NCBI GenBank assembly: GCA_005800795.1
Contig: SYEN01000564.1
Span: 1 to 13,447 of the forward strand
Source: Burkholderiales bacterium
GTDB lineage: Bacteria; Pseudomonadota; Gammaproteobacteria; Burkholderiales; SG8-41
Reading direction: 5' to 3'
DNA length: 13,447 nt
In this document: piece after piece, positions 1-6,200 of the stretch
How positions within the stretch are numbered: the stretch's first letter is position 1
How the letters are laid out: every line of letters begins with the position of its first letter
Notes under the pieces: model-generated
What the model saw: only the letters and a program-made list of their open reading frames with translations
What the model was told of the DNA's origin: nothing
The model's database searches: none
Program-made: the position numbers and the translations under genes

Positions 1-123
1 CACGCCGACTTTTATGGATTTGGCCTGCGCATGGCTGTGAGTGGCATACAAGCCGGATGCGGCGACACTCAGGGCCGCAGCCACCATCGAAACACGTTTT
101 AGAAATGATCTGCGATGCGTCAT
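1..123 (-). CDS. N-terminus of a Tat-exported protein, probably a solute-binding protein (partial)
   Basis: Only the first 41 codons lie in the window; the gene runs off the left edge. The start is the ATG read from 123, with a weak GGGA about 9 nt upstream. The product begins with a textbook twin-arginine signal: residues 4-9 read RRSFLK (RR-x-F-L-K), then a hydrophobic Ala/Val-rich core, then a cleavage region ending HAQA near residue 34. The mature part starts KSIKVGV, which resembles the first beta strand of periplasmic ABC-type solute-binding proteins (LivK-like and relatives). Tat export is seen directly. The binding-protein assignment is inferred from seven mature residues and could be wrong; a Tat-exported enzyme is possible. 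It is transcribed away from the decarboxylase gene across a 464-nt gap. Confidence 0.7.
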   Translation of the reverse strand, partial: MTHRRSFLKRVSMVAAALSVAASGLYATHSHAQAKSIKVGV

Positions 124-437
124 GGTCAAAATTCCCAGGTAATAAGTTGGAGGTAGATGCGTTGGGCACTGCAAGCCTTCAACCGCATTAATGCATGATC
201 CGTACCAGGTTGCATCAAGCTGGCGCGCCATCGATTGCGCAGAGCCAAACGGCGTAACGCTCCGATTTGGCGCGTGCAAGCACAAATCCGGCGCACCAAA
301 AACGTGCGAGATGCCTGTAGACATCCCAAAGCGGTGCGTAACGCCACCCAACGTCCGGCGGATTCAACGTAGCGCCACCACCATTCGGCGCGACTGCGGC
401 GGCGTCGGGCGACAGTGCCTCGTAGGTGTTTATTTTG

Positions 438-458
438 TAAGTAATTGTTTTATATGAT
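438..458 (+). repeat. 21-nt AT-rich motif, copy 1
   Basis: It starts TAAGTAATTG and continues through a T run to TGAT. It matches the copy at 6180-6200 at 17 of 21 positions. Unlike the other three copies it does not follow a recognisable gene; it lies 130 nt before the start at 588. Confidence 0.45.
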
Positions 459-469
459 GTTTTTAAGCT

Positions 470-523
470 AACAGAGCGCGCGGCCTTGCACCGTGGTTGT
501 TTGCGCCTTGCCGATGCTCTGTT
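470..523. repeat. Inverted repeat, AACAGAGC / GCTCTGTT
   Basis: The arms at 470-477 and 516-523 are perfect 8-nt complements. Just inside, CGGC and GCCG can add four pairs across a small internal loop. The apical loop is long and no T run follows, so this is not a standard terminator. It begins 12 nt after motif copy 1. It may be a remnant of a 3' end, a leader structure or chance. Confidence 0.3.
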
Positions 524-587
524 GGCGCGCGAGTCGTGTTAATTTCCAGCCTTCCCAAAGCCCGCAATATTTCACCAAGGACACATC

Positions 588-1175
588 ATGGCCGGCCGCC
601 GCTTACCTCTCATTCCCGTCGATAAACTCAGCGCCGAGCAGCGCAAAGTGTATGACTCGATACGTGGCGGGCCGCGTTCGAAGCTGAGCAGTTTCAGCGG
701 CGCAGCGCCGGGCCCGCTGGGCGGCCCGTTTAACATGATGCTGCGCAGCCCTGGAATCGGCCAGATCGTGCAGTCGCTGGGCGGGGAAATCCGCTTCAAC
801 TCCTCGCTGCCGGCGAAGCTGAATGAGTTTGCGATCATCGTCACCGCGCGCTATTGGACGTCGCAGTACGAATGGCATGCGCACTGCAGGCTGGCAATTG
901 AGGCGGGCCTTGATCCCGCCAAAGCCAAGGATGTCGCTGAAAATCGTCGTCCGGCCAACATGGACGAGGCCGAAGCTACCGTCTACGATTTTTCGCACGA
1001 GTTGCACACGACGAAAAGCGTGTCAGATGAAAACTACAAACGCGTGCTGGATCTTTTCGGCGAGCGCGGGGTGTTCGATCTGATCGCCGTCAACGGCTAT
1101 TACTCGCTGGTATCGATGGTACTGAACGTCGATCGCGCACAGCTGCCGGATGGCGTGCCGCTGCCATTGAAATAA
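588..1175 (+). CDS. Carboxymuconolactone decarboxylase family protein
   Basis: The 195-residue product belongs to the CMD/AhpD-like all-helical family (PF02627 type). Visible signs are the family helix around residues 77-103, with E80 at its start, then the YEWHAH stretch (94-99) followed by C100 and RLA; this is the usual E-W-x-x-H active-site region of gamma-carboxymuconolactone decarboxylase relatives. The AhpD CxxC pair is absent: only one cysteine is present there, so peroxidase-partner activity is unlikely. Family members decarboxylate or handle lactone intermediates of aromatic breakdown, but many have unknown substrates. The ATG at 588 has AAGGA 6 nt upstream. The stop is followed after 1 nt by the next start, so it is probably co-transcribed and coupled with the Bug-type binding protein, suggesting joint use of an organic or aromatic acid. 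Cytoplasmic; no signal peptide. Confidence 0.85.
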   Translation: MAGRRLPLIPVDKLSAEQRKVYDSIRGGPRSKLSSFSGAAPGPLGGPFNMMLRSPGIGQIVQSLGGEIRFNSSLPAKLNEFAIIVTARYWTSQYEWHAHCRLAIEAGLDPAKAKDVAENRRPANMDEAEATVYDFSHELHTTKSVSDENYKRVLDLFGERGVFDLIAVNGYYSLVSMVLNVDRAQLPDGVPLPLK

Positions 1176-1176
1176 C

Positions 1177-2184
1177 ATGGCCATGCGCGGAGGCGTTGTG
1201 CGGAAAACATTATCAGCGATAGCACTGGTAACGGCGTTCGCCAGCGGTGTGGCGGGCGTGGGATACAGCGGCGCGATCCTCGCGCAGACTTTTCCCGCCA
1301 AACCGATACGCTTCATCATACCCACCGCCGCCGGCGGCGGCTCGGACCAGATCGTGCGCTTTTTGGGCAACCGCTACACCGCGGCGTGGGGACAGCAGAT
1401 CGTGGTGGACAACCGTCCCGGTGCGGGCATGGTAATCGGCATCGACCTCGCATCGAAAGCCACGCCCGACGGACACACGCTAGTGCTGGTGAATCCGTCG
1501 CACGCCATTAACGCCACGCTGATGGCGAAGCTGCCGTACGATCCGGTGAACGATCTGATCCCGATTTCGGTGGTGGCGACACAGGCTTTCGGGCTGGTGA
1601 CGCCCAATTCGCTGCCTGCCAAAAGCGTTAAGGAACTGATTGCACTGCTGAAAACCAAGCCGCGCGGGTATTCGTTTGGCTCGTCGGGGCCGGGGTCGGC
1701 GTCGCATCTGGCGGGCGAAATGTTTCTGGGAATGACCGGCACGGAGATGGCGCATATCGCCTACAAGGGCACGGGGCCGGTGCTGACGGATTTGATTCCC
1801 GGCCGCCTGCAGATGTATATCAACCCGATGCTGGCCATCATCAATCAGGTGAACGCGGGGCAGTTGCGGCTGCTCGGCGTGACTTCCCCCAAGCGTGTGG
1901 CTTCGCTGCCCGACATTCCGACGGTAAGCGAAGCCGGTGTGCCAGGCTATGAAGCGACCTCGTGGTACATGGTGCTTGCGCCAGCCAAGACGCCCGCGCC
2001 CATCATCAACCAGATTCACCGCGAAACCGTGAATGCGTTGAAGGCGAAGGACATGCTTGAGATGCTGGCCAAAGGCGGCACTGAGCCGCTGGGCAACTCG
2101 CCAGTGGAGGCGTCGGCGTTTCTGAAAACCGAAATCGCCCGATGGGGCAAGGTGATCAAGGACGCGAAGATTACGCAGCAGTAG
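1177..2184 (+). CDS. Bug/TctC-family tripartite tricarboxylate transporter substrate-binding protein
   Basis: This is a periplasmic solute-binding protein of the Bug family (TctC, PF03401 type), 335 residues, near the usual size. A Sec-type signal (about 1-36, cleavage near LA-QTFP) is followed by the family hallmarks: IIPTAAGGGSDQ (48-58), VVDNRPGAG (76-84), ATPDGH (95-100), AYKGTGP (about 195-201) and, later, LPDIPTVSEAGVPGYE. Members bind carboxylates such as citrate, phthalate or nicotinate derivatives through a water-mediated carboxylate pocket. No tctA or tctB membrane gene is present, which is common for the expanded Bug family of Burkholderiales. The ATG at 1177 lies 1 nt after the upstream stop and has no Shine-Dalgarno of its own. 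A GTG at 1198 preceded by GGAGG (1189-1193, 4 nt spacing) would give a cleaner signal peptide (MRKTLS) and is a real alternative. The ligand cannot be read from the sequence. Confidence 0.93.
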   Translation: MAMRGGVVRKTLSAIALVTAFASGVAGVGYSGAILAQTFPAKPIRFIIPTAAGGGSDQIVRFLGNRYTAAWGQQIVVDNRPGAGMVIGIDLASKATPDGHTLVLVNPSHAINATLMAKLPYDPVNDLIPISVVATQAFGLVTPNSLPAKSVKELIALLKTKPRGYSFGSSGPGSASHLAGEMFLGMTGTEMAHIAYKGTGPVLTDLIPGRLQMYINPMLAIINQVNAGQLRLLGVTSPKRVASLPDIPTVSEAGVPGYEATSWYMVLAPAKTPAPIINQIHRETVNALKAKDMLEMLAKGGTEPLGNSPVEASAFLKTEIARWGKVIKDAKITQQ

Positions 2185-2214
2185 CGGTCGCGGGCCGTTG
2201 CGAGGTGGGCTCTG

Positions 2215-2235
2215 TAAGTATCTGTTTTTATTGAT
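2215..2235 (+). repeat. 21-nt AT-rich motif, copy 2
   Basis: It starts TAAGTATCTG, continues with a T run and ends ATTGAT. It begins 31 nt after the Bug gene stop, on the same strand. It is identical to copy 3 (6180-6200) at 20 of 21 positions. Its first TAA is also a second in-frame stop for the Bug gene. Confidence 0.6.
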
Positions 2236-2245
2236 ATTTATTTTT

Positions 2246-2268
2246 CGGCATTTGTGACAAAGTGCCGT
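2246..2268 (+). terminator. Possible weak terminator hairpin after the Bug gene
   Basis: CGGCATTT and AAAGTGCCG pair with one bulged G around the loop GTGAC, followed by only three T residues. It sits 61 nt past the stop. The stem is short and the T run poor, so intrinsic termination is doubtful. Confidence 0.3.
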
Positions 2269-2454
2269 TTGGGCTGCGTTGTTCACATGAGCTGCGCTCG
2301 GCTGCAGGTAGAATACGCGTCCGTTATAACCTGCGCGACGCTTCAGAATGAACGATAGAGGCCGATAAGGATCGATACGGAGCAATAAGGTTCGACCAAG
2401 CTCAAACGGAACCGGGTTTTTCGATCCAGCTACTCACGTTCACCCTCGCAAATA

Positions 2455-2550
2455 ATGCCCGTTCAAGATAATCATGGTTTCGGTGCGCCCGGTTCGGCGA
2501 ACCAGCCGCCCCAGCAGACTCTGCGCTCGGACGAAATGACGCTGATCTAG
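2455..2550 (+). other. Amber-interrupted 5' extension of the histidine kinase frame
   Basis: An ATG at 2455 opens a frame of 31 codons that ends at TAG (2548-2550) and is exactly in phase with the kinase frame. Reading through gives seven codons (SVSDHGL) and then the kinase Met at 2572. The segment has GC-rich third positions like the kinase, and its end (LRSDEMTLI, stop, SVSDHGLMAQG) reads as one amphipathic helix leading into the first membrane region. A CAG to TAG change would explain it. The likely ancestral kinase is therefore 653 codons with a stop at codon 32. Neither start has a clear Shine-Dalgarno site. It could be a nonsense mutation, readthrough or a base-call error. Confidence 0.6.
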
Positions 2551-2571
2551 AGCGTCAGCGATCATGGCCTG

Positions 2572-4416
2572 ATGGCGCAAGGGGTGTCGGCGGCCATTAC
2601 CGCGTTGACCTTTATCCGCGCCAATACGCTGGCGCCTGGCCTCGTGCATGTGATGGTGTGGCTGTTTTGCATGTTCTGCGCCATCGGGCTGCGTTATGCC
2701 TTGCACGTTGCTTACAGTCGCGTGCAGGCTGATTTGAAGGCCGACCGTCACTGGGCACTTCTCGTCGCCATCAGCAATGGCCTGATTGGTGCGTGTTGGG
2801 GCTGGGCTGCGTTTGCGTTTTTCTATGGAAACCATTCGGGCGTCGAATTGACTCTGATACTCGCCATTACCGTGGCGGCGGCCTCGGCGCAGACCATCTC
2901 GCCCACGCGCGAAACGCTGGCTGCGTTGCTCGCGCCGATGCTGATTCCGTTCATTGTGAATCTTCTGATGATCGACGCCATGGTCTATGCCGCGCCCACG
3001 GTCCTGGCGATCGCACTTATGCTGACGCTGTGGTACAGCCTGTCGCGCTATCGCACACTGCTCGCTGCAAGCATCGACGGTTACGAGCGGCGCAGCGCCT
3101 CGGACGCCGCCATGATACGCGGCGCCGAGACCGCCAACCGGCTGTTCGCCCAAGTGGTGACCGAACGCGAACGCGCTGAGGCTGAACTCAAAATCGCCAA
3201 GCAGGCGGCCGACGACGCCAATCAGGCCAAGGGCGATTTTCTCGCCTATACCAGTCACGAAATCCGCACGCCGCTGACGGCGGTGATCGGATTTTCAGAC
3301 GCGTTGCTTGCGTCGCCGCAAAACTCGACGCACCGCGATTACACGCGCCGCATCAAGGGCGCGAGCACGCGGCTGCTGACGCTGATCAACGACCTGCTGG
3401 ATTTGTCGAAAATCGAAGCCGGCAAGCTCAACATCGAATACACCGACCTCGAATTGCGCCAGCTTGTCGACGAAGTGGTGCGTGAGCAGGAAGTCAAGGC
3501 GCGTGAGAAGCAGGTGAACCTCGTGCTTGAGGTCGCAGACGATGTGCCCGATGCACTGGTGGGCGATTCGCTGCGGCTGCGCCAGATACTGCTCAACCTG
3601 ATCGGCAACGCGATCAAATTTACCCCTGCCGACGGCAAGGTGTCGACGCGGGTGCGGCTGATTTCCGTGACCGATGGCGTGCCACGTCTGGGGTTCTCTG
3701 TTATCGACACCGGCATTGGCATTCCGGCCGACCGGCTGCCTGCGATGTTCCAGCGCTACACGCAGGCCGAAGCCAGCACCGCGCGCAAGTACGGCGGTAC
3801 CGGGCTGGGGTTGTCGATCTGTAAGTCGCTGGTGGAGCTGATGGAAGGCAAAATCGGCGTCGGCAGTGAGGTTGGCAAGGGTTCCGAATTCTGGTTCGAG
3901 CTGCCGTTCAAAATCTCTGAAGCGGCCGACCTGGACAAGCGCTTCGATACGCCGCCGGCGATGCCTGCGGTTACCGCCACATCCAACCCGCCGGTGGCCG
4001 ATGCGCCACCATTCAAGGGCATGCGTGTACTGGTGGCCGAGGACAACGATAACAACCAGATGCTGATCGAGTTGCTTCTCACCAAGCAGGGCGTGGAAGC
4101 GGTGATCGTCGGCGATGGTACAGAGGCCGTGGAAAATCTGCGCACGAATGCCTACGATCTGGTGTTCATGGATCTGGAAATGCCAGTCATGGGCGGCATC
4201 GAAGCCGTGGCCAAAATTCGCGAGTTTGAAAAACCGCTGGGCCGCCACACCATGATCGCCGCGTTGTCGGCGCATTCCCCGGAAGACGAGCGCGATCACT
4301 GCATCGCGGCCGGCATGGATGACTACATGATGAAACCCATCGACGTCAAAGTGTTGCACGAATTGTTGCGCAAATATGCGCCTGCCAAGATGGCAAACCC
4401 GCCCGCCAGCACGTAA
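2572..4416 (+). CDS. Membrane hybrid sensor histidine kinase with C-terminal receiver
   Basis: The 614-residue product has four to five membrane segments (about 22-48, 61-84, 91-108, 117-135, 138-156), with no large periplasmic loop, and a coiled-coil linker (about 180-222). The dimerisation domain carries SHEIRTPL, with phospho-acceptor His229. The ATPase domain has the N box NLIGNAIKF (N346), DTGIGI (379-384) and GGTGLGL (408-414). The receiver has E490/D491, phospho-acceptor D534 in FMDLEMPVMGG, Ser566 and K588. All catalytic residues are present, so it should autophosphorylate and pass phosphate to its own receiver, as BarA-type hybrids do, although no Hpt domain is present. The stimulus is unknown. 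The ATG at 2572 is the first start after an in-frame TAG at 2548 and has no Shine-Dalgarno; the original start was probably 2455. The HD-GYP gene begins 91 nt downstream on the same strand and is a possible partner. Confidence 0.93.
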   Translation: MAQGVSAAITALTFIRANTLAPGLVHVMVWLFCMFCAIGLRYALHVAYSRVQADLKADRHWALLVAISNGLIGACWGWAAFAFFYGNHSGVELTLILAITVAAASAQTISPTRETLAALLAPMLIPFIVNLLMIDAMVYAAPTVLAIALMLTLWYSLSRYRTLLAASIDGYERRSASDAAMIRGAETANRLFAQVVTERERAEAELKIAKQAADDANQAKGDFLAYTSHEIRTPLTAVIGFSDALLASPQNSTHRDYTRRIKGASTRLLTLINDLLDLSKIEAGKLNIEYTDLELRQLVDEVVREQEVKAREKQVNLVLEVADDVPDALVGDSLRLRQILLNLIGNAIKFTPADGKVSTRVRLISVTDGVPRLGFSVIDTGIGIPADRLPAMFQRYTQAEASTARKYGGTGLGLSICKSLVELMEGKIGVGSEVGKGSEFWFELPFKISEAADLDKRFDTPPAMPAVTATSNPPVADAPPFKGMRVLVAEDNDNNQMLIELLLTKQGVEAVIVGDGTEAVENLRTNAYDLVFMDLEMPVMGGIEAVAKIREFEKPLGRHTMIAALSAHSPEDERDHCIAAGMDDYMMKPIDVKVLHELLRKYAPAKMANPPAST

Positions 4417-4507
4417 AGGTACGGGCCGCGCAAATCCCTGCGCAGGACTCACGATTTGATTACAATGCCCGCTGCCAAGTTGGGTTGATTGCTTCTTATA
4501 TTGCGTC

Positions 4508-6157
4508 ATGAGAGAACAGGTTCCCGTCGAAAAGCTTGCTAAAGGCATGTTCGTGGCCGAACTGGACAGGCCGTGGGTCGGCACGCCGTTTCTGATGCAG
4601 GGTTTTGTCATCGAAACCGATCGCGAGATTCAGCAGTTCCAGCGCTTGTGCAAACACGTGTTTGTGGAGCGCAACCTATCGACCGGGGATCAGTTCATCC
4701 CCGATGTGGTCGAGAAGAAGGTCGCGGTACAGCGCGCCCGCGCCGAGCCGCAGGCGAAAATCTACAAAGATAAGCAGGACAACCCCGACAGCGCCGACGG
4801 CAGTGGCCTCATCGGCAGCATCGGCAAGATTTTCAAGTCGGCGTTTTCCACGGACGGTGCGCCGCCACCGGAGGAGCCGCGCGCGCAGTCACGTTCTGCG
4901 CCGGTGCGTGAGCGCGAGCCGGTGATCACGTTTTACAAGGACCAGGAGCCGGCCAAACGGCCCAAACCGCAGGAAGTTTCTGCCGTGCGCGAAAAGGGCA
5001 TGAGCAGCGAGGAGCGTGGCTACATTGAGCAGGCCCTCGATCCTGATGCCACGGTAAAGGTGTACTCCGAACGGGAGTCGGGGGGTATGTTCAGCAAGTT
5101 TACCCGGCTTTTCAAGGTGAGCGCCGAAGACAAGAAGGTTGTGGAATCGAGCCGGCCGGCGATGGAAGAAAAGCCCGTCTACGTCGATCAAACGACCATC
5201 GAAGACGAACTGCCGATGGCGCAAGAGGCGCATCAAAAGGTCGAGAACGTGGTGCAGTCGGTGATCGCCGACCTCAACAAAAACAAAACGCTGGAGCTGG
5301 ACCGCGTCAACGAAGCAGTGGGCTGGATGGTCGAATCCGTGGTGCGCAACCCCGACGGCATGGTGTGGCTGACGCGCCTGAAAAGTGTGGACGCCTACAC
5401 CTACGATCACGGGCTGAACACCGCAATTTATCTCATTGCCTTTGGCCGCCATCTGGGCTTGCCTGAAGATCAGTTGCAGACCATCGGTACGGTGGGTTTG
5501 ATGCAGGATGTGGGCAAAATTAAACTGCCGCGCGCGCTGCTGGACAAGACCTCACGGCTATCGCCCGCAGAGCTTAAGGTGTTCCAGAGCCACGTTGGTC
5601 ACAGTATCACCGTGGTGAGCAGTTCCAGCGACTCCACGCCATCATTAATCGACGCCATATCGCAGCATCACGAGCGTTTCGACGGCAGCGGCTATCCCAA
5701 GGGCGTTGCGGGTGACCAGATTTCGCAACTGGGGGGCATGGCAGGGTTGGTGGATACCTACGCGGCGCTGATCAGCGCGCGCGCCTACGCGCAACCGATA
5801 TCCGTGCAACAGGCGTTGCACCAACTGTATACTAGTCGCGGTCAGGCATTTCGAGGCGAGCTGGTGGAGCAATTCATACAATGCGTGGGCGTTTTCCCTG
5901 TGGGCAGCCTGGTTGAGCTGAACACCGGTGAAGTTGCGGTGGTTGTTTCGCAGAACCGTGCGCGGCGTCTGAAACCCCGCGTGATGCTGGTGCTTGACAA
6001 AGACCGGCAGTCCTACCCCTCGCCCATCATGCTTGACCTGATACTCGATCAACCGGCGCCGGGTGGCGAGCCCTATCGCATTGTGCGCGGTTTGCAGGCG
6101 GGCATCTACGAACACGATCCTGAGAAAACGCTCACCGCGCTGATGGAGTCGAAGTAA
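4508..6157 (+). CDS. DUF3391/HD-GYP domain protein with a Q-D in place of the HD dyad
   Basis: The 549-residue cytoplasmic protein starts with a DUF3391-like domain (about 5-65: VPVEKLAKGMFVAELDRPW and following). A long charged, poorly conserved linker (about 66-235) follows, then an HD-GYP domain (about 290-425). HD-GYP proteins are cyclic-di-GMP phosphodiesterases with a two- or three-metal site. Seen here: H301 in YTYDHGLN, H362/H365, HHERFDGSGYPKG (387-399, with HHE, DG and GYP) and D416. The central motif usually written LxHDxGK reads LMQDVGK (331-337), with Gln333 (CAG at 5504) for the metal-binding His and D334 kept; the usual YDAL is YAAL (418-421). Activity may be reduced or lost, leaving a binding role. 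A conserved C-terminal domain follows. The ATG at 4508 matches the normal DUF3391 N-terminus but lacks a Shine-Dalgarno; TACAAT at 4461-4466 is a candidate -10. Confidence 0.9.
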   Translation: MREQVPVEKLAKGMFVAELDRPWVGTPFLMQGFVIETDREIQQFQRLCKHVFVERNLSTGDQFIPDVVEKKVAVQRARAEPQAKIYKDKQDNPDSADGSGLIGSIGKIFKSAFSTDGAPPPEEPRAQSRSAPVREREPVITFYKDQEPAKRPKPQEVSAVREKGMSSEERGYIEQALDPDATVKVYSERESGGMFSKFTRLFKVSAEDKKVVESSRPAMEEKPVYVDQTTIEDELPMAQEAHQKVENVVQSVIADLNKNKTLELDRVNEAVGWMVESVVRNPDGMVWLTRLKSVDAYTYDHGLNTAIYLIAFGRHLGLPEDQLQTIGTVGLMQDVGKIKLPRALLDKTSRLSPAELKVFQSHVGHSITVVSSSSDSTPSLIDAISQHHERFDGSGYPKGVAGDQISQLGGMAGLVDTYAALISARAYAQPISVQQALHQLYTSRGQAFRGELVEQFIQCVGVFPVGSLVELNTGEVAVVVSQNRARRLKPRVMLVLDKDRQSYPSPIMLDLILDQPAPGGEPYRIVRGLQAGIYEHDPEKTLTALMESK

Positions 6158-6179
6158 TCAGCAGTACTTTGGTTTTTTA

Positions 6180-6200
6180 TAAGTATCTGTTTTAATTGAT
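6180..6200 (+). repeat. 21-nt AT-rich motif, copy 3
   Basis: It starts TAAGTATCTG, then TTTTAATTGAT, and differs from copy 2 at one position. It begins 23 nt after the HD-GYP stop on the same strand and touches the stop codon (6200-6202) of the convergent DUF748 gene. No strong hairpin is visible in this 42-nt convergent gap, so the T-rich run and this motif are the only candidate 3'-end signals for both genes. Confidence 0.6.

Larger units (their letters stand above)
124..587. other. Divergent intergenic region, 464 nt, no convincing gene
   Basis: This lies between two divergent genes, so promoters for both are expected here. Two short open frames (191-457 plus, 126-347 minus) have no recognisable protein features and irregular composition, so I do not call them genes. 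An AT-rich tract at 429-468 includes TATGAT (453-458), a fair -10 match for the plus strand, but no good -35 stands 16-18 nt before it. The same tract contains copy 1 of the 21-nt motif (438-458), followed by an inverted repeat (470-523). A ribosome site AAGGA at 577-581 serves the gene starting at 588. Confidence 0.5.
2185..2454. other. Intergenic region between the Bug gene and the kinase locus
   Basis: These 270 nt lack a credible gene. They contain motif copy 2 (2215-2235) and a possible hairpin (2246-2268). Further on are -10-like hexamers TAGAAT (2309-2314) and TATAAC (2325-2330) without good -35 partners. GCAGGT (2304-2309) and ACCTGC (2329-2334) are complementary but separated by 19 nt. 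The kinase promoter is probably in this stretch but I cannot place it securely. Confidence 0.4.

Noticed and set aside
191..457. Short plus-strand frame in the first intergenic region
   Set aside because: It has no ribosome site, no recognisable domain and irregular residue use, and it ends inside the AT-rich motif region.
2304..2334. GCAGGT / ACCTGC inverted repeat as an operator
   Set aside because: The six-base arms are separated by 19 nt, too little to distinguish from chance.
1480..2385. Open frame of 301 codons on the minus strand
   Set aside because: It is opposite the Bug gene and shows the same His/Arg-rich pattern without motifs.
3295..4611. Long open frame of 438 codons on the minus strand
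   Set aside because: It lies opposite the kinase, whose domains and catalytic motifs are unmistakable. The translation is rich in His, Gln and Arg with no domain, as expected for a frame opposite GC-rich coding DNA.
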